A DNA stretch of 64,000 nucleotides, taken from assembly GCF_016834655.1 (NCBI RefSeq), contig NZ_JAENHP010000016.1:173748-237747 (forward strand), read 5' to 3'. This document shows positions 33,461 to 41,830 of the stretch, in pieces. The stretch comes from Paractinoplanes ovalisporus (GTDB lineage: Bacteria > Actinomycetota > Actinomycetes > Mycobacteriales > Micromonosporaceae). The position numbers were made by a program, and so were the translations under genes. The number at the start of each line of letters is the position of its first letter. Position 1 is the first letter of the stretch. The notes below the pieces were generated by a model. It saw only the letters and a list, made by a program, of their open reading frames with translations, was not told the origin of the DNA and searched no databases.

Positions 33461-34855
33461 TCACAGCCAGGGGCCGCTTCGGCAGCTTGCCCACGTCTGG
33501 GTGGTGCTTGCGTACGCGTTACGCGCCGTCACCGAGATCCGGGTGCTTGTGGTGCACGAGCCGGTGACCGAGCGCCGGCCGTTCCAGTCGGCTCGGACGA
33601 CGTTGTTGACCTTCCACTGGAGGGTGACCGGGGCGTCGCCGGCGGGTGTGGCTGTGCAGAGGTACTGGTTGAGGCCGGACTCGCAGTTCAGGTGCACTGT
33701 GGCCGGGTTCGCGGTGAGCAGGGTCAAGTTGTACTTGTCGAGGATCTCCTGGAGCGGCTGGAACGCGGTCTCGCCGCCCGAGCTGCAGTTGCCGCTGGCG
33801 GCCACGGCCACACCCTGGGCCTGCCAGCCCGAGAGGAACGGACCGCCGGAGTCGCCCGGCTCGGCGCACGCGTTGGTCAGGGTCAGGCCGCTGACGTTGA
33901 CGTTGTCCGTCTGGTAGTGGATGGTCACGTTCTTGTCGGTGATCTTGCCGCAGCGCCAGCCGGAGGCCATGCCGGAACGGCACACCGAGGAGTTGATGGA
34001 CGAGACCCGGGCGCCGCCGACGACCGTACGGCTGGGGTAGCGGTTGACCCACACGGACGGCTGCCAGTTGGCGTTGAGCTCCACCCAGGCGTAGTCGTTG
34101 CCGGGGTACGACGAGCCGCGGAACGTGCCCTGGGCCGAACCGTCGGCGGCCCGGGCGGCCTGACCGGCCTTGCCGCAGTGGCCGGCCGTCACGTAGCCGC
34201 CGACCACGCCGAAACCGACCGAGCAGTCCCCGCCGCGCGGGGTGATGTAGGCGTCACCGCCGTCGACGGCGGCCACCGCGTTCATCTGCCCGGCCCGCTT
34301 CTCGACGGTCACCGCCGCCGCGGGCAGACCGGCTGCCGCGGCGTACGCGGCCGCCGCCTTCTCGGCCCCGGGCTCGGCGACGATCACCACGGTGTTGGTC
34401 TGCGGGTCGGCGTGCCAGCGGGTGACCCCGGCCGGGGCGGACGCGCGGTCGAGGCGGGCCCGCGCGGCCTCGAGGGCGGCCAGGCTGCGTCCGACCACCT
34501 GGGGGCGGGCGCCGGCGGCTTCGATGGCCGCCCGCTCGGACGGATCGGTGGTGGCGACCACCAGCTCGTTGCCCGCTTCGGAGAACCAGGCGCCGCCGAA
34601 CGACGAGCCGAGCTTCGCGGCCAGATCCGATTCGGCTTTCGCGGCCACGGTTTCGGCCTCGAGCCGTACGGAAGCCGCCTCTGGGGTCAGCCCGAGGTCA
34701 CGATGGAGAGCGGTGGCCATGTCCGGCGCGGGGCTGACGGTCGGAGCGGTCTCGGTGCCGGCCCAGGCGGTGGTGAGAGCGCCGGCCGGCACGACGACCG
34801 CGGCGGCGGTCACGACGGACAGCACGGCCCGCCGGCGGGAAAGGGTGATTTTCAC
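33461..34855 (-). CDS. Secreted S1E (streptogrisin-like) serine peptidase
   Basis: Exported pre-pro-peptidase of 464 residues. Signal peptide (RRRAVLSVVTAAAVVVPAGA), then an alpha-lytic-type pro-region to about residue 205, then the mature domain from AYITPRGGDCSVGFGVVGG. Catalytic triad: His in VTAGHCG, Asp in YPGNDYAWVEL, Ser in EPGDSGGPFLSG. The last 80 residues (CESGLNQYLCTATPAGDAPV) form an Ig-like C-terminal domain. Start is the GTG at 34855; a longer frame lacks signal character. Broad extracellular proteolysis is expected. Confidence 0.93.
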   Translation of the reverse strand: MKITLSRRRAVLSVVTAAAVVVPAGALTTAWAGTETAPTVSPAPDMATALHRDLGLTPEAASVRLEAETVAAKAESDLAAKLGSSFGGAWFSEAGNELVVATTDPSERAAIEAAGARPQVVGRSLAALEAARARLDRASAPAGVTRWHADPQTNTVVIVAEPGAEKAAAAYAAAAGLPAAAVTVEKRAGQMNAVAAVDGGDAYITPRGGDCSVGFGVVGGYVTAGHCGKAGQAARAADGSAQGTFRGSSYPGNDYAWVELNANWQPSVWVNRYPSRTVVGGARVSSINSSVCRSGMASGWRCGKITDKNVTIHYQTDNVNVSGLTLTNACAEPGDSGGPFLSGWQAQGVAVAASGNCSSGGETAFQPLQEILDKYNLTLLTANPATVHLNCESGLNQYLCTATPAGDAPVTLQWKVNNVVRADWNGRRSVTGSCTTSTRISVTARNAYASTTQTWASCRSGPWL

Positions 34856-34925
34856 GGGCGCCAGCGTGGCAGCGGCGGCGCCCGGCCCACATCCGTACGG
34901 GCACGTACTTCCCGGCACGTACGGA

Positions 34926-35249
34926 TCAGCGTGCGAGCGCCTTCTCCAGCTCGGCCTTGCTCATCGACGAACGGCCCTGGATGTTGCGCTGCTTGGCCTC
35001 GTTGTAGAGCTGTTCCTTCGTACGGCCCTGGGCGCCGGTGTGGGAACGCTTGCCGCCCCGATGCCCGGAGGAGACGTCCTTGATCGAGGACCGGCTCGCG
35101 GTCTTCGACTCGCCGGCGCGGGCCCGCTCCTTGTTGACGGTGCGCGCCGCGATCTCGGTCGCCCGCTTCTTGGGCACGCCCCGCTTCTCGGCGCTCTCCT
35201 TGATGTGTTCGTACTGACGCTCACGTTTCGGGCTGGATCCTGCCGGCAT
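34926..35249 (-). CDS. Small basic protein with Rho N-terminal/SAP-like domain
   Basis: Very basic 107-residue protein. The N-terminal half (RQYEHIKESAEKRGVPKKRA) is the part often labelled plasmid stabilisation protein; the C-terminal 35 residues (RTKEQLYNEAKQRNIQG, SSMSKAELEKALAR) are a Rho_N/SAP-type nucleic-acid-binding helix-extended-helix. Such proteins are common beside stress sigma factors in actinomycetes; here SigF lies 46 bp upstream on the same strand. Role probably DNA or RNA binding under stress. Confidence 0.8.
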   Translation of the reverse strand: MPAGSSPKRERQYEHIKESAEKRGVPKKRATEIAARTVNKERARAGESKTASRSSIKDVSSGHRGGKRSHTGAQGRTKEQLYNEAKQRNIQGRSSMSKAELEKALAR

Positions 35250-35295
35250 GGCTACCTCCTCGATCTCACCGGTCGAATACCCACCCGGTGGGCTT

Positions 35296-36093
35296 TCACT
35301 CCAGCTGCTTGCGGAGCTTGGCCAGGGCCTTGGTCAGCAGGCGCGACACATGCATCTGGGAGATCCCGACGCGTTCGGCGATCTCCGACTGCGTCAGGTT
35401 GCCGTAGAACCGCAGGCTGATGATCTTCTGCTCGCGCTCGTCCAGCCGGGCGAGGGCCGGGCCGAGAGCGACGCGCAGCTCGGCGAGTTCGAACTCGGCG
35501 TCGACCCCGCCGAGGGTGTCGCCCAGGGTGAGGCTGCCTTCGCCGCTCGCCGGTGTGGAGAGGCTGGTCGAGTTGTAGGCGCGGGCGCCTTCGAGGCCTT
35601 CGAGGACGTCTTCCTCGGTGATGTTCAGGTGCTCCGCGATGTCCGCGACCGTGGGCGCCCGGCCCAGCGTGTGGGTCAGGGAGTTGTTGGCTGCGGTGAT
35701 GGCGAGCCGGAGTTCCTGCAGGCGGCGGGGAACCCGGATGGACCAGGTGCGGTCGCGGAAGTGCCGCTTGAGCTCCCCCACGATGGTCGGGATGGCGAAG
35801 CCCGCGAACTCGATGCCGCGCTCGGCGTCGAAACGGTCGACGGCCTTGATCAGACCCATGGTGGCGACCTGGAAGAGGTCGTCCACGGGTTCGCCCCGGC
35901 CGGCGTAGCGGTTCGCGAGGTGGCGCGCCATCGGCAGCCAGGCCTCGATGGTCCGCTCCCGCAGGCGCGGCCGCGACGGGTGCCCCTCGGGCAGGGCAGC
36001 CAGCGCGTTGATCAGTTCACCGGCGCGGTCGGTGCTGTTCGACGCGTCCGGCGCGACCTCGGCGCGATCCGGATCTACGGCAACGTCGATCAT
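35296..36093 (-). CDS. RNA polymerase sigma factor, SigF/SigB type
   Basis: Sigma factor of 265 residues with regions 2 (GEPVDDLFQVATMGLIKAVDRF), 3 (LGRAPTVADIAEHLNITEED) and 4 (LDEREQKIISLRFYGNLTQSEIAERVGISQMHVSRLL), as in group 3 SigF/SigB stress and sporulation factors. The ATG at 36093 has GGGAG five bases upstream, which decides the start over the GTG at 36111. A RsbW-like ATPase gene lies upstream on the same strand, separated by a decarboxylase relic. Confidence 0.93.
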   Translation of the reverse strand: MIDVAVDPDRAEVAPDASNSTDRAGELINALAALPEGHPSRPRLRERTIEAWLPMARHLANRYAGRGEPVDDLFQVATMGLIKAVDRFDAERGIEFAGFAIPTIVGELKRHFRDRTWSIRVPRRLQELRLAITAANNSLTHTLGRAPTVADIAEHLNITEEDVLEGLEGARAYNSTSLSTPASGEGSLTLGDTLGGVDAEFELAELRVALGPALARLDEREQKIISLRFYGNLTQSEIAERVGISQMHVSRLLTKALAKLRKQLE

Positions 36094-36216
36094 GGAACTC
36101 CCTGCTTTCACGACGGCGGAACGGGCAGCCCCTAATCCCGCATTCCCGGTCCGCTCAAACTCCCCCGATCGGGTTGAACAGTTCTGCCACCGTGGGTCTC
36201 GCGGTAGAGACGTCTT

Positions 36217-36442
36217 GTGAGCTCACGTCACCCGGATCACCGCCGTGCGCCCTTCCTGGGTGCCCTCGCCGACTACCGCCGGCAGGAGCGCTACGGTTTC
36301 ACGCCGCCCGGCCACCGGCAGGGACGCGGCGCCGAACCGCGGGCCCGTGACATCCTCGGCGCCGACACGCGCCGCCGCCGGAATGGTCCTACCCGACCCG
36401 GCCGACCCGGCACTCGACACCATCCGCGTCGTCGATCTCTGA
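36217..36442 (+). pseudogene. Orn/Lys/Arg decarboxylase reduced to its two ends
   Basis: From the GTG at 36217 the frame reads HRRAPFLGALADYRRQERYG and then FTPPGHRQGRGAEPRARDILG, the conserved start of the actinobacterial PLP-dependent Orn/Lys/Arg decarboxylases. From about 36372, one frame over, AAGMVLPDPADPALDTIRVV ends at TGA 36440-36442, which matches the C-terminal end of the same enzymes. Some 430 central codons, including the PLP lysine, are gone. A ribosome site (GTCTTGTGAG context) is weak. Read as an internal-deletion scar. Confidence 0.75.
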
Positions 36443-36919
36443 CCGGTCGCGGACGCCGGGCGGGTCGGGGGTGACCGTCAGCCGGGCCCAGACGCTCTTG
36501 CCGCCAGGGCAGCTGCGGACTCCCCAGTGATGGGAGATCGCGTCGATCAGCAGAAGGCCGCGGCCGCCGGCCTGGGAGAGGTGGGGTCGCCGTGCCCGGG
36601 GGACGGTGCTGTCGGCGTCCCCGACCTCGATCGTGATCATGCCGGATGCGACGGAGACGACGAGCTCGCCCGGGCTGCGGGTGTGCTGGGTGACGTTCTG
36701 GACCAGCTCGCTGATCACGACCAGCACGTCGTCCACCCACTCCGGCTCCGGGCCGGCCGCGGTGGAGTCGACAAGGACGGCGCGGGCCGCGTGTCGCAGC
36801 GTCTGGGCAGGCTCACCGTTGCGGAACCGCCGCCGCAGTACCTCCACCGAACCGCCGTCCTCCCCCATGACCATCTGGTTGCCCGCCATCATGCCCGGTA
36901 AACGACGACCCGTGGTCAT
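36389..36919 (-). CDS. RsbW/SpoIIAB-like ATP-binding protein (probable anti-sigma factor)
   Basis: Protein of 176 residues with a single HATPase_c domain: N box VVISELVQNVTQHTRSPGEL, G1 box MITIEVGDADSTVP, G2 AGGRGLLLIDAISHHWGV. Serine kinases of this type sequester SigF/SigB factors and phosphorylate anti-anti-sigma proteins. The neighbour SigF is the natural partner, though relatives control other targets. Start is uncertain among several ATGs (36919 used). Its last 18 codons run across the decarboxylase relic, so the original stop was probably lost. Confidence 0.8.
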   Translation of the reverse strand: MTTGRRLPGMMAGNQMVMGEDGGSVEVLRRRFRNGEPAQTLRHAARAVLVDSTAAGPEPEWVDDVLVVISELVQNVTQHTRSPGELVVSVASGMITIEVGDADSTVPRARRPHLSQAGGRGLLLIDAISHHWGVRSCPGGKSVWARLTVTPDPPGVRDRSEIDDADGVECRVGRVG

Positions 36920-37222
36920 GGGGTGTCTCTGCGTCCTCGGACGGCCGCCGAGACGCTCGTCGCCGAAGCTCGGAGCATGGAGCCGCCGGAGTATCAGGCT
37001 GGCCGTGGCCACACCACGACGAACGCCGGATGCGGCCTGTGGCCATGACCGGTCGAGAAAAGTGCGCCGACGGGCCGGGCGCATCCACCCGGCCCCGGAT
37101 CCGGCCGTCGGCCTGTCCACGATTCGACATGGCACAACAATGTGAAGTAACTGTTGACAAACTTAACTGTATTGACGTTCGCTGATGGGACGATGCTCCG
37201 CGTATCCCCCGAAGGGAGCGAC
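36920..37222. other. Intergenic region with LPMO promoter
   Basis: About 300 bp between the divergent RsbW-like and LPMO genes; no gene recognised. The last 80 bp are AT-rich by local standards and hold TTGACA at 37154-37159 and a direct repeat TAACTGT (37147 and 37163 region, 16 bp apart) that could be a promoter plus regulator site for the chitin-active LPMO. Confidence 0.45.
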
Positions 37223-37939
37223 ATGAGCCTGAAGAGAAGACTGGCCGCGCTTGCGGCCGCCGTTCTCATTGCTCCGCTTGTCGCCGTCATTGCCCCCGCG
37301 AGCCCAGCCAGCGCCCATGGCTGGATCACCAGTCCCCCGAGCCGTCAGGACCAGTGCGCCACCGGCGCCGTGTCCAACTGCGGTTCCATCCAGTACGAAC
37401 CCCAGAGCGTGGAAGCGCCCAAGGGGTCGATGAGCTGCAGTGGCGGCAGCTCGTTCACGGTCCTGAACGACGACAACAAGGGCTGGCGGGTCACCTCGAT
37501 CGGCAGCTCGACGGCGTTCACCTGGCGCAACACGGCCATGCACCGTACGCAGAACTGGCAGTACTACGTGGACGGCCGGTTGCACCAGACGTTCACCAAC
37601 GGCAACGCCCAGCCGCCGCAGGTTCTCAGCCACCAGCTGACCGGGCTGCCGGGCGGGCGGCACAAGATCCTGGCCGTCTGGAACATCCTGGACACGGGCA
37701 TGGCCTTCTACTCCTGCGTCGACGTCAACGTCAGCGGGGGCGGCACCACCCCGCCGACCACGCCGCCGACCAACCCGCCCACCAGTTGCGGGGCGGCCTG
37801 GAGCGCGTCGGCCGTCTACACCGGCGGCATGAACGTCTCGCACAAGGGACGGGCCTACACCGCGCGCTGGTGGACCCAGGGCGAGGAGCCCGGCACCACC
37901 GGTGAGTGGGGCGCCTGGCAGGACAAGGGCACCTGCTGA
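37223..37939 (+). CDS. Secreted AA10 lytic polysaccharide monooxygenase with CBM5/12-like module
   Basis: Exported copper enzyme of 238 residues that cleaves chitin or cellulose oxidatively. The signal peptide ends at SPASA, leaving His as residue 1 of the mature chain (HGWITSPPSRQ), required for the copper brace; the second His is in the RNTAMHRTQNWQYYVDG region or nearby. A Thr/Pro linker (GGGTTPPTTPPTNPPTS) leads to a carbohydrate-binding module (AAWSASAVYTGGMNVSHKGR, YTARWWTQGEEPG) of CBM5/12 type. ATG 37223 follows GAAGGGAG. A 13-bp terminator hairpin follows the gene. Confidence 0.92.
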   Translation: MSLKRRLAALAAAVLIAPLVAVIAPASPASAHGWITSPPSRQDQCATGAVSNCGSIQYEPQSVEAPKGSMSCSGGSSFTVLNDDNKGWRVTSIGSSTAFTWRNTAMHRTQNWQYYVDGRLHQTFTNGNAQPPQVLSHQLTGLPGGRHKILAVWNILDTGMAFYSCVDVNVSGGGTTPPTTPPTNPPTSCGAAWSASAVYTGGMNVSHKGRAYTARWWTQGEEPGTTGEWGAWQDKGTC

Positions 37940-37954
37940 TCCGTACGTCCGTTG

Positions 37955-37986
37955 CCGTCCGGCCCGGTTCGCCCCGGGCCGGACGG
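37955..37986 (+). terminator. Terminator hairpin, 13-bp perfect stem
   Basis: CCGTCCGGCCCGG, loop TTCGCC, CCGGGCCGGACGG, followed by TTCCCAG. Starts 16 bp after the LPMO stop. Confidence 0.82.
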
Positions 37987-38007
37987 TTCCCAGCCGAGCG
38001 GAGCCCG

Positions 38008-38841
38008 ATGACACCTCGCCGCCTCACCCTCGCCGCCGTCGCCGTCGCGCTCGGCCTGTCGGCGTGTTCCGGCCCGGCCACCCCCTCGGCCTCCGCCCCG
38101 ATATCGGCGCCGCCCGCCCCCGAGGTCCCCGCCCACCACCATGAGCACAGCGCCGGCCCCGCACCCTCGGGCGCACCCGGCGGCACCATCGTCGTGCACG
38201 CCGCCGACCCGCTGCGCGACACGCTGACCAAACTCGTCCCCAGGTTCGAAGAGGCGTTCCCCGGGGCGCAGGTCGCGGTCGAGTACGGCGCCGGCCTCGA
38301 ACACGCGCAGCACATCCTGCACGGCATGCCGGTCGACGTGTTCCTGTCGGCCGACGAGGCCGCCACCACGATGGTCACCGCCGCGCACGACCGCGGCACG
38401 CCGGCCGTCGTGGCCCGCAACCCGATCGTCATCGCGCTGCCCCCGGCCGGTGACCGGATCGCCGCGATCGGCGACCTGCGCGACGCGAAGGTGGCCCTCT
38501 GCGCCGACACCACCCCGTGCGGGCGCGGCAGTCGCGCCGCGCTCGAGGCGGCCGCGGTCGACGTACGGCAGCCGAGGGTCGAACCCGACGCGGCCACCGC
38601 GCTGGCCCAGGTCCGTACGGGCGCGGCCGACGCCGCCCTGACCTACCGCACCGATGTCGTGGCGGCGGGCGGTGACCTGCGGGCCGTCGACTTCGACCAG
38701 GCCACCCGCCTGGCCGACCAGTACATCGCGATCCGCCCCAGCACGGGCGTCAACCAGGTGGGGGCGGACGCCTTCGTGGCGTTCCTGAGCTCGGCCCTGG
38801 CCAAGCACATTTTCGCCGACGCCGGCCTGTCCCCCGCCTGA
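38008..38841 (+). CDS. modA: ModA-like molybdate-binding lipoprotein
   Basis: Periplasmic-side binding protein of 277 residues. Lipobox LSACSG makes it a lipoprotein. After a Pro/Ala stretch with a histidine cluster (AHHHEH) the ModA/Wtp domain begins: IVVHAADPLRDTLTKLVPRF, GMPVDVFLSADEAATTM, NPIVIALPP, CGRGSRAALEAA and AADAALTYRTDVVAAGG. No ModB or ModC gene is next to it, which is unusual; it may feed a transporter encoded elsewhere or serve another oxyanion. The ATG at 38008 lies just after the LPMO terminator. Confidence 0.85.
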   Translation: MTPRRLTLAAVAVALGLSACSGPATPSASAPISAPPAPEVPAHHHEHSAGPAPSGAPGGTIVVHAADPLRDTLTKLVPRFEEAFPGAQVAVEYGAGLEHAQHILHGMPVDVFLSADEAATTMVTAAHDRGTPAVVARNPIVIALPPAGDRIAAIGDLRDAKVALCADTTPCGRGSRAALEAAAVDVRQPRVEPDAATALAQVRTGAADAALTYRTDVVAAGGDLRAVDFDQATRLADQYIAIRPSTGVNQVGADAFVAFLSSALAKHIFADAGLSPA

Positions 38842-38935
38842 AGCGCGGCCCTGACCCGGCGCCGGCCCGTCCCCCCGCCCGACGCTGCCCGTTGATACAT
38901 TGACTGAGGTCGATGCAATCCGACATCGTTACGTC

Positions 38936-39691
38936 ATGTTCAAGGTTCGATCACGCATCGCCGCGGCAGCGGCCCTCCTCCTGACGGCCGTGCTGACGCC
39001 GGCCCCCGCTCAGGCCGCGACCCGCGGTTTCGTCGACCACCTGGGCTCGGAGGACACCGGCCGCTGGCACCGGGCCGACGGGTGGAGCAACGGCAGCGTC
39101 TTCGACGTCGGGTGGCGCGCCGACCACGTCGGCTTCCGGCGGGGCGACCTGACCCTCACCCTCGACGACGTGCCCTGCCCGGCCGGCTGCTCCGACAAGC
39201 CGTACGCCTCGGGCGAGTACCGCACGAACGACCTCTACTCGTCCGGGAAATTCGAGACGCGGATGAAGGCGGTCAAGCGCTCGGGCACCACAACCACGTT
39301 CTTCACCTACACCGGCCCCAGCGACAACCAGCCCTGGGACGAGATCGACATCGAGATCCTCGGCAGGAACACGCGCCTGATGCAGACCAACTACTTCACC
39401 GACGGCGTGGGTGGCCACGAGACCGTCATCGACCTCGGCTTCGACGCCGCGGCGGGCTATCACACGTACGGCTTCGAGTGGAGCCCGAGGGCGATCAAGT
39501 GGTATGTCGACGGGCGGCTCGTGCACCGCGAGGACGGCTCGCGCGGCCCGCTGCCGTCGCACCCGCAGCGCATCATGATGAACCTGTGGCCCGGCATCGG
39601 CGTCGACGACTGGCTCGGCCCGTTCACCTACCCCGGCCGCCCGCTGACCGCGCACTACGACTGGGTCCGCTTCACCCCCGGGCGAGGGTGA
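38936..39691 (+). CDS. Secreted GH16 beta-glucanase
   Basis: Exported protein of 251 residues. Signal peptide ends near PAQAA (residue 26). The GH16 catalytic motif is intact: DEIDIEILG (nucleophile Glu and acid/base Glu with Asp between), preceded by YSSGKFETRMKAVKRSGTTT and followed by WSPRAIKWYVDGRLVH. This is lichenase/laminarinase-type beta-1,3(4)-glucan hydrolysis. A start 12 codons earlier is possible, but the signal peptide begins at the ATG at 38936. Confidence 0.92.
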   Translation: MFKVRSRIAAAAALLLTAVLTPAPAQAATRGFVDHLGSEDTGRWHRADGWSNGSVFDVGWRADHVGFRRGDLTLTLDDVPCPAGCSDKPYASGEYRTNDLYSSGKFETRMKAVKRSGTTTTFFTYTGPSDNQPWDEIDIEILGRNTRLMQTNYFTDGVGGHETVIDLGFDAAAGYHTYGFEWSPRAIKWYVDGRLVHREDGSRGPLPSHPQRIMMNLWPGIGVDDWLGPFTYPGRPLTAHYDWVRFTPGRG

Positions 39692-39761
39692 CCCCCACCG
39701 CTGATTCTCAGGACCCGGGCCTCCCGGCCGATGAGGGCGCCCATGCGGGAGACGCCGTGGG

Positions 39762-39896
39762 ACAGCCGAGCCCGGGCTGATCGCCCCCCTGGGCCGCTGG
39801 GTGCTGCGCGAGGCGCAGGGCTACCACTTCGGCCGCCCGGTGCCGGCCGACCGGCTCGGCGGCGTGCGGGAGCCGGTGAGCGTTAAGGTCCGCTGA
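39762..39896 (+). pseudogene. EAL-domain remnant with its middle deleted
   Basis: One open frame reads AEPGLIAPLGRWVLREA directly joined to QGYHFGRPVPADRL, ending at TGA 39894-39896. In EAL phosphodiesterases, GLIxPLGRWVL and the final AQGYLFGRPLPA are about 180 residues apart, so the metal- and c-di-GMP-binding core has been cut out cleanly in frame. No start codon or ribosome site is apparent. Read as a deletion scar. Confidence 0.8.
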
Positions 39897-39988
39897 GCGG
39901 ATCTTTAAGGGTTCCTTTGGAAAGAGCCGGGGCCGGTGTGGATACCGATACTTGATCAGCCCACCCCCATGCCCCGAGGAGATTCACC

Positions 39989-40783
39989 GTGCCCGCCCAC
40001 GCCGCCCGCCGTGCCCGCCCCCTCCTGATCGCCGCCGTCGCGGTCGGGGTGATCGGTGTCAGCTACGCCGGCATCGCCGTGGCGAAGTCCTCCTCCGACA
40101 ACGGGGAAGCCCGCCTGACCGCGGCCGCACCCCAGGACCCGGCGCCCACCGACGCCTCGACCTTCAGCGCGGAGGACCTGGCCGCGCCGGTGCCGCCGTC
40201 CTCCGGGACGCCGAGCCCGTCCGCCACCGGGACCGCCACGCCCACGCCGACGGTGAAGCCCAGCACGACGACCCGGCCGACGACCACCGCCACCAAGCGC
40301 CCGACCAAGGCGCCGACGAAGACGACGTCGCCGACGAAGACCAAGGCCCCCAAGCCGACCAGGACGACCCAGCCGCCGACCTCGGGTGGTGGCAGCTCGG
40401 ACACCGTCACCGAGGTGATCCGGCTGGTCAACGTGGAGCGCAAGGCGGCCGGCTGCGGCTCCCTGACCGGCGAGACCCGCCTGCACCGGGCGGCCCAGAA
40501 GCACTCCGACCGGCAGGCGGACCAGGACACCATGTCGCACCAGCTGCCGGGTGAGGCCTCGATGGGTGACCGGGTCACGGCCGAGGGCTACCGGTGGGGC
40601 GGCGTCGCCGAGAACGTCGCGGCCGGTTACCGCACCCCGGCCGACGTCATGGACGGCTGGATGAACAGCCCCGGCCACAAGGCCAACATCCTGAACTGCG
40701 GCTACAAGAACATCGGCGTCGGCGTGGCGAAGTCCTCCGGCGGCACCCTCTACTGGACGCAGAACTTCGCCTCGCCGCTCTGA
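39989..40783 (+). CDS. Secreted or anchored CAP (SCP/PR1) domain protein
   Basis: Protein of 264 residues: N-terminal membrane/signal helix (LLIAAVAVGVIGVSYAGIAV), a long Thr/Pro/Lys stalk (residues 75-135), then the CAP domain with VIRLVNVERKAAGCGSLT, HSDRQADQDTMSHQL, VAENVAAGYRTPADVMDGWM and NSPGHKANILNCGYKNIGVG. The two conserved His and Glu of the CAP cavity are present. GTG start with GAGGAG upstream. Function of bacterial CAP proteins is mostly unknown; wall-associated role likely. Converges on the glycosidase gene with 6 bp between stops. Confidence 0.9.
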   Translation: MPAHAARRARPLLIAAVAVGVIGVSYAGIAVAKSSSDNGEARLTAAAPQDPAPTDASTFSAEDLAAPVPPSSGTPSPSATGTATPTPTVKPSTTTRPTTTATKRPTKAPTKTTSPTKTKAPKPTRTTQPPTSGGGSSDTVTEVIRLVNVERKAAGCGSLTGETRLHRAAQKHSDRQADQDTMSHQLPGEASMGDRVTAEGYRWGGVAENVAAGYRTPADVMDGWMNSPGHKANILNCGYKNIGVGVAKSSGGTLYWTQNFASPL

Positions 40784-40789
40784 CCCTGC

Positions 40790-41746
40790 TTACGGCACCG
40801 ATGCGGCCACGAACTCCTGATAGGCGGCGACGCCGTCCGGGTCGAGGTAGCTGCCGGTCGGCCCGGCCGTGGCGCCCAGATACCAGTTGTCCATCTGCCA
40901 GTAGTTGACGATCCGGAAGTTGCGGGCGGTCAGCCAGGTGCGGGACGCCCGGATCGCCGGCCCCCGTGACGCCCGCACGCCCTGGTCGTCGTCGATGCCC
41001 CACTCGGCCAGCGCGAGCGGCCGGCCCTGGCCGCTGACAGCGTTGTACCACCGCGTCATCCGGGGGTCGCTGCCCACGCTGACCGGGTTGTCGGGTTCGC
41101 TGCCGCGGGTGCTGGCCTGCCAGTAGAGGTCGAAGCCGTACGCGTCGGCGTACTGCGGCGGGACGATCCAGTCCTGGATCTCGCGGTCGCCGCCGGTGCC
41201 GTTGTTGGTGACGCCGGGCGAGCCGGGCCGCCACTGATAGGACATGTGGACCGGCACCACGTCGATCGCGGCGTTCACCGCCTTGGCCACCTGGTAGGCG
41301 CGGATGAAGGCCGCGACGAACTGGGTGCCCGTCATGTCGTCCTCGGGCTCGTGGAAATAGGTGAGCAGGCTGCCGGCGGGCATGGCGGCCGCGATGTTCT
41401 GGATCTCGGTGTCGCAGCCCCCGGCGGCCACGACCGTCGGCGCGCACGACGTCTTGAAGGAGTACCAGAGCTTTGCCCCGTACGTCGTATGACAGGCGAT
41501 CGCGTCGGCGGACGGAACCTGGCCGGCCGAGGCGAACACCCGCCGTACGCCGAGGTTGCCGAGGTGGGTCCGCTCGTCGAGGAAGCCGGCGCACGTGTTG
41601 CCGCTGCCGACGGTGTCGTTCACTGAAGTGGTGGCGCCGACGCCCAGGGTGGGCAGAGCCGCCTGTGCCGCCGGGACGGGCCCGGCGGCACAGGTGAGGA
41701 TGACGATCAGCCCCGCGGCGCAAAATCGGTACAGGACTCGTAACAT
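40790..41746 (-). CDS. Secreted glycoside-hydrolase-like TIM barrel
   Basis: Exported protein of 318 residues; signal peptide ends near VPAAQAA. The barrel shows the two expected acids of clan GH-A: acid/base Glu in TYFHEPEDD after strand 4 and nucleophile Glu in LALAEWGIDDD after strand 7; QWRPGSPGV and GFDLYWQ lie between. This pattern is closest to GH26-like enzymes. Substrate not determined. Single gene, convergent with the CAP gene. Confidence 0.75.
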   Translation of the reverse strand: MLRVLYRFCAAGLIVILTCAAGPVPAAQAALPTLGVGATTSVNDTVGSGNTCAGFLDERTHLGNLGVRRVFASAGQVPSADAIACHTTYGAKLWYSFKTSCAPTVVAAGGCDTEIQNIAAAMPAGSLLTYFHEPEDDMTGTQFVAAFIRAYQVAKAVNAAIDVVPVHMSYQWRPGSPGVTNNGTGGDREIQDWIVPPQYADAYGFDLYWQASTRGSEPDNPVSVGSDPRMTRWYNAVSGQGRPLALAEWGIDDDQGVRASRGPAIRASRTWLTARNFRIVNYWQMDNWYLGATAGPTGSYLDPDGVAAYQEFVAASVP

Positions 41747-41830
41747 GCCGTCACGGTAGGCGTGGACATCGATTGACCTGAATTAATGAGTTCGTGAGGC
41801 CGCGGGCTCACGCGCAATCGGGCATCGCTC

